Assembly: GCA_018806915.1 (NCBI GenBank) | Contig: JAGKQI010000069.1 | Span: 558,001 to 622,000 of the forward strand | Length of the DNA: 64,000 nt | From: Phytophthora colocasiae | Lineage: Eukaryota; Oomycota; Peronosporomycetes; Peronosporales; Peronosporaceae | Direction of reading: 5' to 3' | In this document: piece by piece, positions 32,248 through 41,843 of the stretch | Position numbering within the stretch: position 1 is the first letter of the stretch | How the letters are laid out: every line of letters begins with the position of its first letter | Translations under genes and position numbers: made by a program | Notes under the pieces: model-generated | Seen by the model: only the letters and a program-made list of their open reading frames with translations | What the model was told of the DNA's origin: nothing | Databases searched by the model: none

Positions 32248-32410
32248 GTGAGTGGATCTCACACTTTGCTTGAGTACAGTGAAGGAGGAAAGATTGAAAC
32301 GGATGGGATGGATTAAATATTAGAGGGAAAGTATGGATACTCTATTAGAGTGAATTCGGTACTGCGCTACGTACACTACCTACAGTATGTGCAAAGAAGT
32401 GCTGTAATGA

Positions 32411-32460
32411 AACTCTAGCAATCATGGAGACGACTGCCAAGAGAAGTTTCTGCGGCAGAA
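32411..32460 (+). repeat. Repeat flanking the Crinkler-like pair, left copy
   Basis: AGCAATCATGGAGAC followed by GAGAAGTTTCT-like sequence recurs at about 34408-34456, on the far side of the two tandem genes. It marks the duplicated unit. Confidence 0.6.
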
Positions 32461-32653
32461 CATGGCTATTCCAGACAAACAAGTTACAATCAGCACAACC
32501 CAACCACTAGCGACGTTTACATATTACTAACCTCCCATTTTTTTACAAAGAAGAAGACGCTGTCTATTTGAGCTTGTTATGAGCCATCACTCAGTAGTAG
32601 TCGTAAAAGAAGATGTAGATCTACCATCTACCATTTGCGAATTTGCTGCCAAT

Positions 32654-33145
32654 ATGGATGCTCGTCTAGTGTGGTTTCAACTGGTAGATGTAGAAGGCAA
32701 CAACTGGGGTACATTTGACCGTGTGAAGGGGCTGTCCGACGAAGATCTCGTTGTTGATCTCCAAAATGAACTGAAGGTAAGGCTCAGAGATAGTGTCCTT
32801 GCAGGCATTCCCCCGTCCGACCTCAATATTTTCGCGAACCGGGAGGCATTCGTCGAGAATCGGCCGCTCAACCCATCGTCATCACTGAGAGGCCTCGGAA
32901 TGGAAGACGCCGACAACCCGGTCATTGTGCACCCGGTCATTGTTCAAATGCCTGGAGGTGTGTAGTATGTGCTTTGCTGATACATGTAACTAGCTTACAT
33001 TCGTTGTTGCTAACTAACTAACTTGTTTCTGATTGAGATAGGGATTACTTATTGGATAAGCCACAGCGTTTCTTCTTCGCTTTCGTTATTGTCTTCATTT
33101 CTGACGCCCTCGGACAAGATCCAAGCGTCCAAGAAGGACGTTTAG
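32654..33145 (+). CDS. Crinkler (CRN) N-terminal-domain-like protein, copy 1
   Basis: Exons 32654-32957 and 33042-33145 (84-nt intron, phase 1), about 135 residues. The ubiquitin-like header LVWFQLVDVEG ... IPPSDLNIFANREAF ... LRGLGMEDADNPVIV...VQMPG matches the pattern of the WFQLVD-type Crinkler N-termini of Phytophthora, where LxxFxNRxAF stands at the place of the LQLFLAK motif. The start is set by alignment with copy 2 (MPRSVWFEVVD); an in-frame ATG at 32579 would add 25 residues. No large C-terminal effector domain follows; after the intron there is a short Ser/Leu-rich hydrophobic tail ending ASKKDV. It may be a truncated member; secretion is not evident from the sequence. Confidence 0.5.
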
Positions 33146-33575
33146 TACTGTAGTTCATCTTGTTGGCGGACTATTTTATCGGAGTCTACTAACTCGCATA
33201 AATGCATAACTTTTTCCTTGTCTCCTTTCTTACCAGCGACCAGAGTGTGACAGGTAATCGACGTTACCTGCAATTTAAGATGTCCTTGCCCAATGAAGTT
33301 GCTGGCACCTTCTCAAGTGCGTCAGCTGGAAGCTTTGTCTAGATGTCGGGCGATGGAGCCATATTGACGTCGTGCAGATGCCAAGACGATGCTTAGCTTT
33401 ATACTATGTACCACGTTGTCAGCCCAAATAGACTTAATTCGGTGAAGCCTGTCGAAGGAGAGACAGTGATGGTTTCTCCAGCAAGCCAAAGTGTCGAAAT
33501 ATGGCCCCATCAATCAGCGAGTCGTAAATCTGAACTGCCTGAGGTTGGACAGCCATTTGCGATTTTGCTGCCAGG
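33146..33575. other. Gap between the two Crinkler-like copies
   Basis: 430 bases without an ORF of coding character. The bases just before copy 2 (CATTTGCGAT..TTTGCTGCCA, about 33554-33573) repeat the bases at 32631-32650 before copy 1's inner ATG, showing the duplication reaches upstream of the start. Confidence 0.5.
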
Positions 33576-34253
33576 ATGCCGCGCTCTGTGTGGTTCGAGG
33601 TGGTGGACATTCAAGGTAACAAGATACTCGAAAGCCACGTGGATGAGCTGTCGGATAAAACATCGATTGCTGAATTCCGTGACGTGCTGAGGGCGAGATT
33701 CAGCGATGATCTCCCCGCAAACCTTTCCCCGATGGAGATCGCTTTCTTCGAGAACCGTGTGGCTTACGACGCGAAGCTTCCGCTTGCCTGTAACTCACTG
33801 TTGGGAGATCTGGGTCAAAACGATGCCAACGCACTCATAGTACAAATGCCTGGTGTGGGCAACGGTAGGTTATCCTCTGCGTTTGTGAATACCGTTTGCT
33901 GATAACTAACTCGATTCGTTTGGTGAAGCCTGTTGGGATTTCTGGATGGCTATACTGTGGTCCTTCGCTTTGATCGTCACGATCACTGTTGGCACCATTT
34001 TGTTTGCTCGAGGACAACTCTGCTTCTCAAACGGAGGTGGTGAAGCGTATGTTTTTATTTTGGGCTTATTTTGGCCCAATAAAGGATATCACTCGCGCAT
34101 ATTATGGAATCACGTGTTCAAGAAAAAAAACCGAGGCAAGAAAACATGAAGAAGATCGAGAGCAGGGAGAGCCTGGAGAGTCTCGAAAGTATCTCGATTG
34201 CCGAGAGCGACGGAAGTATCGATAGCATCGACGAATTTTATGAAATGGTGTAG
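33576..34253 (+). CDS. Crinkler (CRN) N-terminal-domain-like protein, copy 2, with membrane-type tail
   Basis: Proposed exons 33576-33864, 33929-34046 and 34085-34253, about 191 residues. The header VWFEVVDIQGNKI ... LSPMEIAFFENRVAY ... LLGDLGQNDANALIVQMPG parallels copy 1. Exon 2 encodes a clear membrane segment (WMAILWSFALIVTITVGTIL). Exon 3 gives a charged tail with repeated ES/ESLES units ending DEFYEMV. The first intron (64 nt) is at the same codon and phase as in copy 1. The second intron would be only 38 nt (GTATGT...AAAG); without it the frame ends at 34149 in a Lys-rich tail. Header plus single membrane anchor is not the usual Crinkler layout, so function is open. Confidence 0.45.
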
Positions 34254-34399
34254 ATTGTTAGCAGTTTACTTCTTATCGGTGCAATTCATAGTGATGTTTC
34301 ATGGGCAATTGGTGTCATCGAACTCCATTTTCCTCCTCCTTCATGTACTTTAGCCCTCCTGCAAGCGTTTGCGAAGGAAGTTTTGGCAAATGGAACTAG

Positions 34400-34456
34400 C
34401 TCTACAGTAGCAATCATGGAGACAAATGGCATGGCGAGAAGTTTCTAAGCAGCCAA
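34400..34456 (+). repeat. Repeat flanking the Crinkler-like pair, right copy
   Basis: Contains AGCAATCATGGAGAC and GCGAGAAGTTTCT, as at 32411-32460. The rest of 34254-34684 holds no gene that I can see. Confidence 0.6.
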
Positions 34457-34684
34457 GTTGATGCGACATTGCTTTCATTCATTCTATCGACAGTTCTACA
34501 GAGCCCAACACACACACCAACAAAGCAGAAAGACAATCGGAATCTGGCACTTGGGAGGGGAGACAGACAGCAGGTAGGTGCAGCAGTGGAAGTAGAAAGC
34601 TGCAGCTACACGGGTCTCCCGTCCGATACTTGTTGCGACTGTTGCCTTGTGCTGGTGAGGGGTCTGGTCTTCTTCATGAACGGC

Positions 34685-36777
34685 CTACAGCGACGCTAGT
34701 GCGAGTTGACCCTGCAGCTGACGAACCTTCTCCTTCAGCTGGAGGTTTTCCGTACGCACATCCGCGAGCTCCGCGTGCGCCGCCTGCAGCTCGCCAGTGA
34801 GATCCTCCTGCAAGGTCTGGAAGGACGCCAGCGTGTCGAACATTTTCTCGCGACGGGTTTCCAGCTCGAGGACACGTGCACGCAGCTGCTCCTTGTCCAT
34901 GGCCTCCGTGATGATCCGCGTGAAGATGCTGAAGATGTCCGACTCATCTGGTAAAAACAAAGGTTAATAAAAGTTACTCCGATATCACACTGCAGGATAA
35001 ACTCACCGTTAGCGTAGTCGTTGTCGACGATGTTGACAAGGAAATACGTGTCGTAGATTTGCTGGATAACTTCGTGAGAGCGCGAGTCCTCAGGGTAAGC
35101 GGACGCCCACTGGGTCTGCCACAGCTCGAACGCCTCATCCTTCCAGGCAGCGAACGAGTCCGAGTCCACGACTGTAGGCTGCACGATCTCAGTACCGGGG
35201 AAGACACCCCACGTGACGGCAGTGACGCTGTGCAGCGGCGTGTTGCGGTGTTCGTCACCCTGGCGGTTGAAGGCATGGAACGACAGCTGAGGGTAGTCGC
35301 GCCTCATGACCTTCACAAGGTGCGCGATCTTTTCAGGTGCCACGAAGAACTCCACGTACGCCTTCTGGAACACGACACCATCATCGCCACCCCATCCAAC
35401 GGATGGATCGCTTGAGGAAGCACCGTTAACACGCGGCTGGCTATTGATCGTCAGGAAGCCGTTGGAGTTCAGCCACTTCAGGTTTTCGCGAATGGCAGCG
35501 CTCTCGAGCGACAGAGACTGTTCGCACCAAGGGAGCTGCTTCACGTGGCCGTCAATGAAGCGAACGAACACGTTCCACACATCTTCCTCGGTCTGTGGAG
35601 TGCCCCACAGCTCGGCACGCTGCAGCTTCGGTCGCTTGAAGGCAAGGTAGTACTCCGACAGCTCACCGTAAGCAGGACTCGTGCGGTCTCCCCAGCGTCC
35701 GTTAGGGAACTCGTCCCAAGCAGCAGTACGTGCGATGTAACTAGCCTGGCGGTTCGACCAGAAGATCGGACGCACCTGCTCACCCTCGACGGTGGAGCGC
35801 TGCAGCGTTGATTGCCACGGCAATTCGCGCTGGTTGCGCGCAGGAAGCAGCTGTAGACCCTCAAGCACCTGCGTGACCGTCGCGGCCAAGTTCATCGTGT
35901 AGAAATGCAGCGAGTTCACGCCAGCAGCCAGCAGACGCTCGCAGGTTTCCACTGCAAGCTGCGTACCGTAGCGACGCACAGCCGCATCGTCGTTCTTGAT
36001 AGCGTCCAGCGCCAGTGACACATTCTCAGGCACTCGGGTCTTGCACCAACTCGTGAACTTGCAGAAGGAGCTGTAGTTCTGGATCGGTAGGTAGCCAGGA
36101 AGGATGGGGATCGTAATTCCTTCATCCTTGCAGTCGGTAATCCACTGGATCATATTGTCCACGTCGAAAAAGAACTGCGTAATAATGAAGTCAGCACCTG
36201 CGTCCTGCTTGGCCTTGAGTCGTTGCAGATCAAGAGCACGTGCTTCATTAGACGGTGGCAGGTCGGGGTGATTCCACGATTCCGTGTGCACCTCAGCGTA
36301 ACCTGCACAGGCGATACAGAAGTAGTCTCCGTGTTCTTCACGGATGAGTTTAATAAGGTCTACAGCATTGCTGAGTCCTCCCTCCACTGGGGACCATTGC
36401 TCAGCGCCAATGGGCGGATCTCCTCTCAACGCCAAAATGTTGCGGATACCGGCGGCACGAGCGTTCTTGAGGATGCGCTTGAGCTGTTCCGTGGGCAAAT
36501 GACACGTGAGATGCAGCAGGACGTCGAGCTGAAACTTGTTCTGGATGTGGGCGCCAATGCGCAGCCACAGCGCCTCGTCCTTGAAGGCCGAGCGCCACGT
36601 GAGCGTCACGAACGTCGGCTGCAGCGCCAGCCCCATCTCCTCCACGCGCGTCAGCAGGTTAAACACTCCTGCATTCGTTTTGGCAGGGAAGAACTCGAAA
36701 GAAACCGTCGGCCGTGCAGACGCATCGTCCTCGCGCGCCGCGTACGCGCTTCGGATCGACTCGATGATTTTGCCCAT
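34685..36777 (-). CDS. Methylenetetrahydrofolate reductase with C-terminal coiled-coil extension
   Basis: Exons 36777-35007 and 34947-34685 (59-nt intron, phase 1), 677 residues. It reduces 5,10-methylene-THF to 5-methyl-THF for methionine synthesis. The catalytic barrel (residues about 1-300) has VSFEFFPAK, ILALRGDPP and FFFDVD; the eukaryotic C-terminal regulatory domain (about 320-590) has FPNGRWGDRTSPAYGEL and TWGVFPGTEI. After the intron come SDIFSIFTRIITEAMDKEQLRARVLELE and a heptad-patterned helix to the end (about 70 residues). The usual family member ends near the start of this helix, so the coiled coil is an extension encoded by exon 2. It may aid oligomer formation; that is inference. 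Confidence 0.93.
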
Positions 36778-36941
36778 TATTGTCCTATACTGCTAATGTA
36801 ATGGAGCAGAAGCCACACGACAATTGGACACACAAGTCTTACACCACTTTACTAAATGTCTTTTTTAAATAATTTAAAAAGAAGAGAAGAAAAACTGGAG
36901 AACCATGTATTTTGAGATAGAGAAGTTTGCCTTAGACAGAT

Positions 36942-38161
36942 CTACGCGCTGTCGTCTGCTGGCTTCTCGGAATCTTTCGCCCACTGGTGGAAAACGGATT
37001 CGGGCAGTTGCAGCACTGCGTCTCCGGACACTGCGACTGCTGTTTTCTCCAAGCACACTGTGGCTACCTGCTGGCGGTGAACGTCCTCCATCGACGAGTA
37101 TGCGTATGTCTCTGTTTCTCCATCTAATGCACGAGCACGTTTCATCTCCTCTCGCAGATCGTGGGTCTTCTTAACCGAATCTGTGGCCAGATGCAAATTC
37201 TTGGTCAAACCGGCGATCTCTTCGTCAGAATCAGGTCCGTCAGTTTGGAATCCGTAAGTCTTGTCTTTATAGAGCTGCTCTTCCTTCTTAGGCTCGTCGA
37301 TTGCATCTTCCTCCACAGCTACTGGCTTTTGACGTGGGATGATGTTTCCAAAGCGGTCAAGCTCTGGTTCCTCCTCTTCTTCTTCATCATCATCATCGTC
37401 TTCATCACTTTCCAAGCTAGGAAGATTCATTCGCTGCAAACGCTCCTCATGCTCCGTCTGGCAAGCCGCCAAGTAGGCGTTCTACACTCACAAACCAACA
37501 TGTTAGCAAACTCTCAACAGAAACAACACACCAACGTTCTGCCTCTTACCTGAGCCTCCACCACTTCTTCGCTGTTTTCACAGGCCGAGTAGGCTTCCAG
37601 ACAGTCGGCGTTAATCTTGAGGAACTCTTGTCCCCACGAGAACTCGTCCATGAGCTGGATGGCCTCCTGCTTGAGTCCCACAATGTACAGCGTGGCTGCA
37701 ATTGCTTCCGCACACGACAGTTTGTGTGGTCGTCCATAGTTCACAGAGTTTGCTGCCACCAGGAACGGCAGCAGACGGTGCACGCCAGAGCGAAGCTGCT
37801 TGTACGGCAATTCCTGCACCTTGGCCCAACTGCAGTCGATCACCGAGATACCCGATCCCTCTACGATGCCTTTGTCTGCCGGAGAGACGATATGTTCACC
37901 CGCAGGAGACAGTACAAGGCCTCGGAAGTGCGCGCCAGGCTTCATGCTCTTGATGTATCCCAGGCGGCAGAGTTTACGTCCCGTGCAGCGCTTCGAGTCA
38001 CATTGCTGGAAGTCCCACATGCGCAGCGTCACAGGGAACGCGCGACGTCGGTAACTGGTCTCACTCTCCTCCTCTCCACGCACGGGGGCGGCTCCACGTC
38101 CCTTGTCGCGGCCGCGGTCCTTGCGCGACGGCGGGCCTCGGTCCACCCGCTTCTTGCCCAT
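36942..38161 (-). CDS. TSR3: 18S rRNA aminocarboxypropyltransferase (Tsr3)
   Basis: Exons 38161-37550 and 37481-36942 (68-nt intron, phase 0), 383 residues; ATG at 38161 (MGKKRVDRGPP) rather than the GTG at 38185. Tsr3 transfers the acp group from S-adenosylmethionine to the m1-psi base of 18S rRNA in late cytoplasmic 40S maturation. The RLI/DUF367 core is clear: MWDFQQCDSKRCTGRKL, GLVLSP, SVIDCSWAKV, RLLPFLVAANSVNYGRP, LSCAEAIAATLYI and FSWGQEFLKIN. The C-terminal 170 residues are very acidic (a GAT/GAA run near bases 37376-37410) as in other eukaryotic Tsr3. It diverges from CCZ1 across 101 bases. Confidence 0.94.
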
Positions 38162-38262
38162 TGCTACTGTGGAAATGGCACACACTGATTAGCCAACAGT
38201 CTTGTAGCTTTACCTACAAATGGTGTCCTTGTAGGTTATCCTACAACGTCTTTACATGTATC

Positions 38263-40738
38263 ATGCAGGACAGTGACGTGCTGCTGCTGTGGCACGAGGC
38301 GCTAGGATCGGATGATGAACAGGCGGGGGAAGACGAGCTTCTTGCACGAGTTTTATATTCTCAGGAGTCCAATAGAGATGATGGCAAGGGATTGCTACAG
38401 AGTCTGCATTTGGTGCAGGGACTACTGACGTTCGTGCGGATGCTCCGTCGCAGTCGGGGGGGAGAGAAGGTGAAGAAGTTTAACCCCATTGACTGGAAAC
38501 CCGAGTGGGCGAGTGTGACTTTGTCCAGGAGGAGGTTCTTTATTCTGGAGGTGGAGCCTCAGATATTCATGGCGCTGGTACGCATTACGTAGAGTATCAT
38601 GAATCCATTTCCTGTGGTTGACTGTTGTTTTTTTCTACTCTAGGGCGTGCACCCCACAGTTGAAATTGTACGGAATTATTGTTTCTAGTGTATTTGAGAC
38701 TGATGTCTTACTGCTGTAGCTGTGGTAGAAAACCCACAGATTTGGATATGAAGCTCTTCTTCGAGAGATGCACGGCATGTTCCGGTTGTTTTTCGGAAGT
38801 ATCGACAGGTATCTAGGCTGTCAATCTGCACATTTTAATCCGATTCTAACAGCTTTTACAGCAATTTACGGATGTTGCCTTCAGCTGACCTGGACAACAG
38901 TGAGATCACGAAGAAATACACCGACGGAATGGACCTCTTATTGGACATTGCTGCAATGCGAAAACGGTTGAGGAAACTTCTGCTGGCGATTGATTCTCAT
39001 GCGCATAACCACCCTAATAAGAGGGACACAAAGGACGAAGACAACGTGATGAAACAGTTGCAGGAGGATAAACTGGCAGTTGATGAAGAGCTTGGAACTT
39101 TAGTGGCGCAGTCCCCAGCAGTTATACTCCAGAACAAATGCAGCGGGTTCTTTCCTACACTACTCCAAGCGTTGGATGCTCGTGGAACTAGTGGACTTTC
39201 AGAGCTTCAAGGCCTTGGGTATTTTCCGATGGATCAACCCACGTTCTTAGCACTGCAAACCTTTGTGAATAGCTTCCACACAGAATGGAAGTTATCAGAC
39301 GGGTGTAATAAAGCGGACAGCTCAGCGTTGTTCTTCAAAGGGAATTTATTATGGAGCTCGATGGAAACGCCTACACTTCAGCTGCTGTATAAATTCCTCC
39401 GGCTTCGTGAGGAGCGTGGAATGACTGTGATACAAAGCGACGAAGTTGAAGCACTGAATGATGATGTGGCGATGAGTACTGACGAGTCCGAACTCTGGAT
39501 GCGCGATGGATACGAAGACACGTTCCTTCCTGTTTGGTCCAGCAAAGTTTCGTACGCAGAATGCGATGCTGTCTCCCGAACAGATAATGGTCCATCTCAT
39601 TACCGTAAAGCTGCTCGTTCGCTGCACAAACAGCATCCCGTTTCACTGTCAACTTTCACGTCCGAAGCACCGTCGTCTTCAGGGGGCAGTGTTAGCCTGT
39701 TAGCCTCTTCCCCAACTCCACGTTCGATGACTACTGCAGAATCTTCTCCATTCGGTTCACCCTCTCACTCTCCTGCTTCTTCAGCTCACTTTGGCGGACC
39801 CCGGAGCAATGGAGCGAGTCCAGCGCGTTCCGGGAGTGCGATAAAGTCACGAGCACGTTCAGTCTCGTTCCGAAATGCTGGTTTATTGCTGAAGAATGGC
39901 TGCTTTTTGAAGTTGCTCCATGCGAACCGGGGGAATTTGTCTGACAGCGCATGGGATCCAGTCTGGAGCCCACTTATTTTCCCTGTGTCCGCACCTTCCG
40001 AAGAAAAGGTAATCAAGCATCGAGTAGTGATCTGGCACGAAGCAGATCTCACGATGCTCATTTTATTCCGTCTGGATGGAACGGAGCTAGACTCGCTGTC
40101 AACAGACGCAACGCAAAAAAAATTGAAGGCAGTCACACTTGAGCGCTTAGAGGACTACCTCGAAGGTCAGCAGCGGTTCCAAAGTCTGGCACAGCTGATC
40201 CTCACGCGATACAACGCTTTCTTCGCTCCTGAGAAAAGGTACGTGCCCTCCGATACGTTTTTGTTTGAGAAATTGATTGTGCTTGTTGTTGTAGTGCCCC
40301 GAAACTTCACTCGCTACCTCCATTTCTGTACATCAACCGCATTAACCTTGCGTTTCGGATGCAGCATGTGCCGCGACTTCTGAAGAGAAAAGACGATGAC
40401 TTATTCCCCGTCCCCGTCAAACTGTTACCGCATTATTTCCCGGCGTCTACACTGGCACTAGTTAACGAGCTTCACGCGGAACTACACAAATCTTCTAGCA
40501 GTGGCAACCGCGAGATCTGTGTTCGCACTCGACACGCTGGATGGATACTCGCTAAGAAATCCGAGACTTCCCATCGCGAGCTGTACATCTTCTTCGACAG
40601 CAAGATCACATCAGTCTATGACTTATCAGGCAAGTCTTCTACTACTGAGGGATTTGAATAGGTGTCTAACGTTGTATTGTTGGTCTAGATTCGCTGCAGA
40701 TACTGCTGCACGACCAGTTTGGGAACGTTCTCTTCTAG
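38263..40738 (+). CDS. CCZ1: Vacuolar fusion protein CCZ1 homologue
   Basis: Six proposed exons: 38263-38577, 38644-38667, 38729-38808, 38862-40238, 40295-40629, 40689-40738; 726 residues with all junctions in frame. CCZ1 pairs with MON1 as the Rab7 guanine-nucleotide exchange factor for late endosomes, vacuoles and autophagosomes. Family marks are the first longin domain (HLVQGLLTFVRML..., RRRFFILEVEPQIFMAL, LREMHGMFRLFFGSID), the second longin start (LFFKGNLLWSSMETPTLQLLYKFLR), and the C-terminal longin domain (ELYIFFDSK...LQILLHDQFGNVLF). A Ser/Pro-rich disordered insert lies at bases 39640-39860. Exon 2 is a 24-nt microexon and the last intron starts with GC instead of GT; both are inferred from frame continuity. 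Confidence 0.82.
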
Positions 40739-40895
40739 CCATATTTGGATTTCAAAAGCAGATTAATGCAAAGTGTCATCTACTTACCGTATCTTGCTAT
40801 CGCCGTTGGTACCGTCTTCCCCCGCACACTGCGACTATGCGCTATGTCCAAAATCGGGAATTCACACACAAATGTTCGAATAGAGCACATAGCAG
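40739..40895. other. CCZ1 3' flank up to the retrotransposon
   Basis: Short AT-richer flank. Its last bases GCAG (40892-40895) are repeated right after the far LTR. Confidence 0.7.
40892..40895 (+). repeat. Target site duplication, left (GCAG)
   Basis: GCAG directly before the 5' LTR equals GCAG at 50899-50902 directly after the 3' LTR. Confidence 0.75.
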
Positions 40896-41781
40896 TGTAA
40901 TATGCCTGACTTGCAGATGGGTGTGAACCTGGGTTCTGACATCCCACAGCAGCCAGTGAGTGCGAAAGATCTTAGCGGAGACCTTGAAGTGGATCGCAGG
41001 AGCACCAATGAGAAGAACGCTCACGAAGATGTACGAGGACAGGCCCATGTTGAAGATGCGACTGACTGGGATGCCAGCCGGACGCAATGAAGGACTTCCG
41101 AATTTGCCGAGCAGAACGCAGTCCGGAATTTGCCGCGTAGGGCACACTTCCGAAATTGCCGTGTGAGACGCAAGTTCCGAGTTTGCGGAGTGAGACGCAG
41201 TACGAGTAGACGAGCGAGAAGCACTTCGAGTTGGCGGTGTGTCAGCTACGAAGGGAGTTGAGACAACAACGAGTGGAGACCGGAAGGACCACTTTAAACG
41301 ACGAGGACCAGTGGTGGAAGCTGGAAGTGGAGACAACCACGAGCAGGTCAGGGACCAGCTTACAAACGACGAGGGGCAGCGAAAGCTGTTGAGGAGAAAG
41401 AGAGAGACGTTGAGACAACAACGGGTGGATATAAGAGATCCCCATCAAACGACGAGGGTCCGCAGCAAGAGCTGTTGACAAGTGGAGACAACCACAAGTG
41501 GTGTTGCGAGAACCGCTTACAAACGACGAAGTGGCAGCGAGTTAGCTGTGAGGGACCGCCCGAAGAAGCGGAACAGAGGAAAGTAGTGTATATCATTACA
41601 TTAATATAAGTAGGCAGTTCTCGTTGACGAACGACGAACGAGCCGGCGCGGTGAACCGAGCCAGGAGACGAGTAGCTAACGTTGAAGAGTGTCCTTTGAC
41701 ACCCGATCCTTGGGCACACCACCCAGCGCAGCACACGAGCGACGACCCGCTGACTGGCAGTGAGAGAGTAAACCTGTTACA
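40896..41781 (+). repeat. 5' LTR of the intact Gypsy element
   Basis: Begins TGTAATATGCC and ends CTGTTACA; matches 50013-50898 base for base with an offset of 9117, except one substitution noted. Short ORFs inside it are not considered genes. Confidence 0.95.
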
Positions 41782-41843
41782 TGGTGGTCATACAGGGGCC
41801 TCATCTTATTGTCGCACAACAAAAGAAACGGTTACGTACGAAG

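Noticed and set aside
40902..41734. Small ORFs inside the LTRs (and the copies at 50077-50851)
   Set aside because: They lie in LTR sequence on both strands without coding character; identical pairs only reflect LTR identity.
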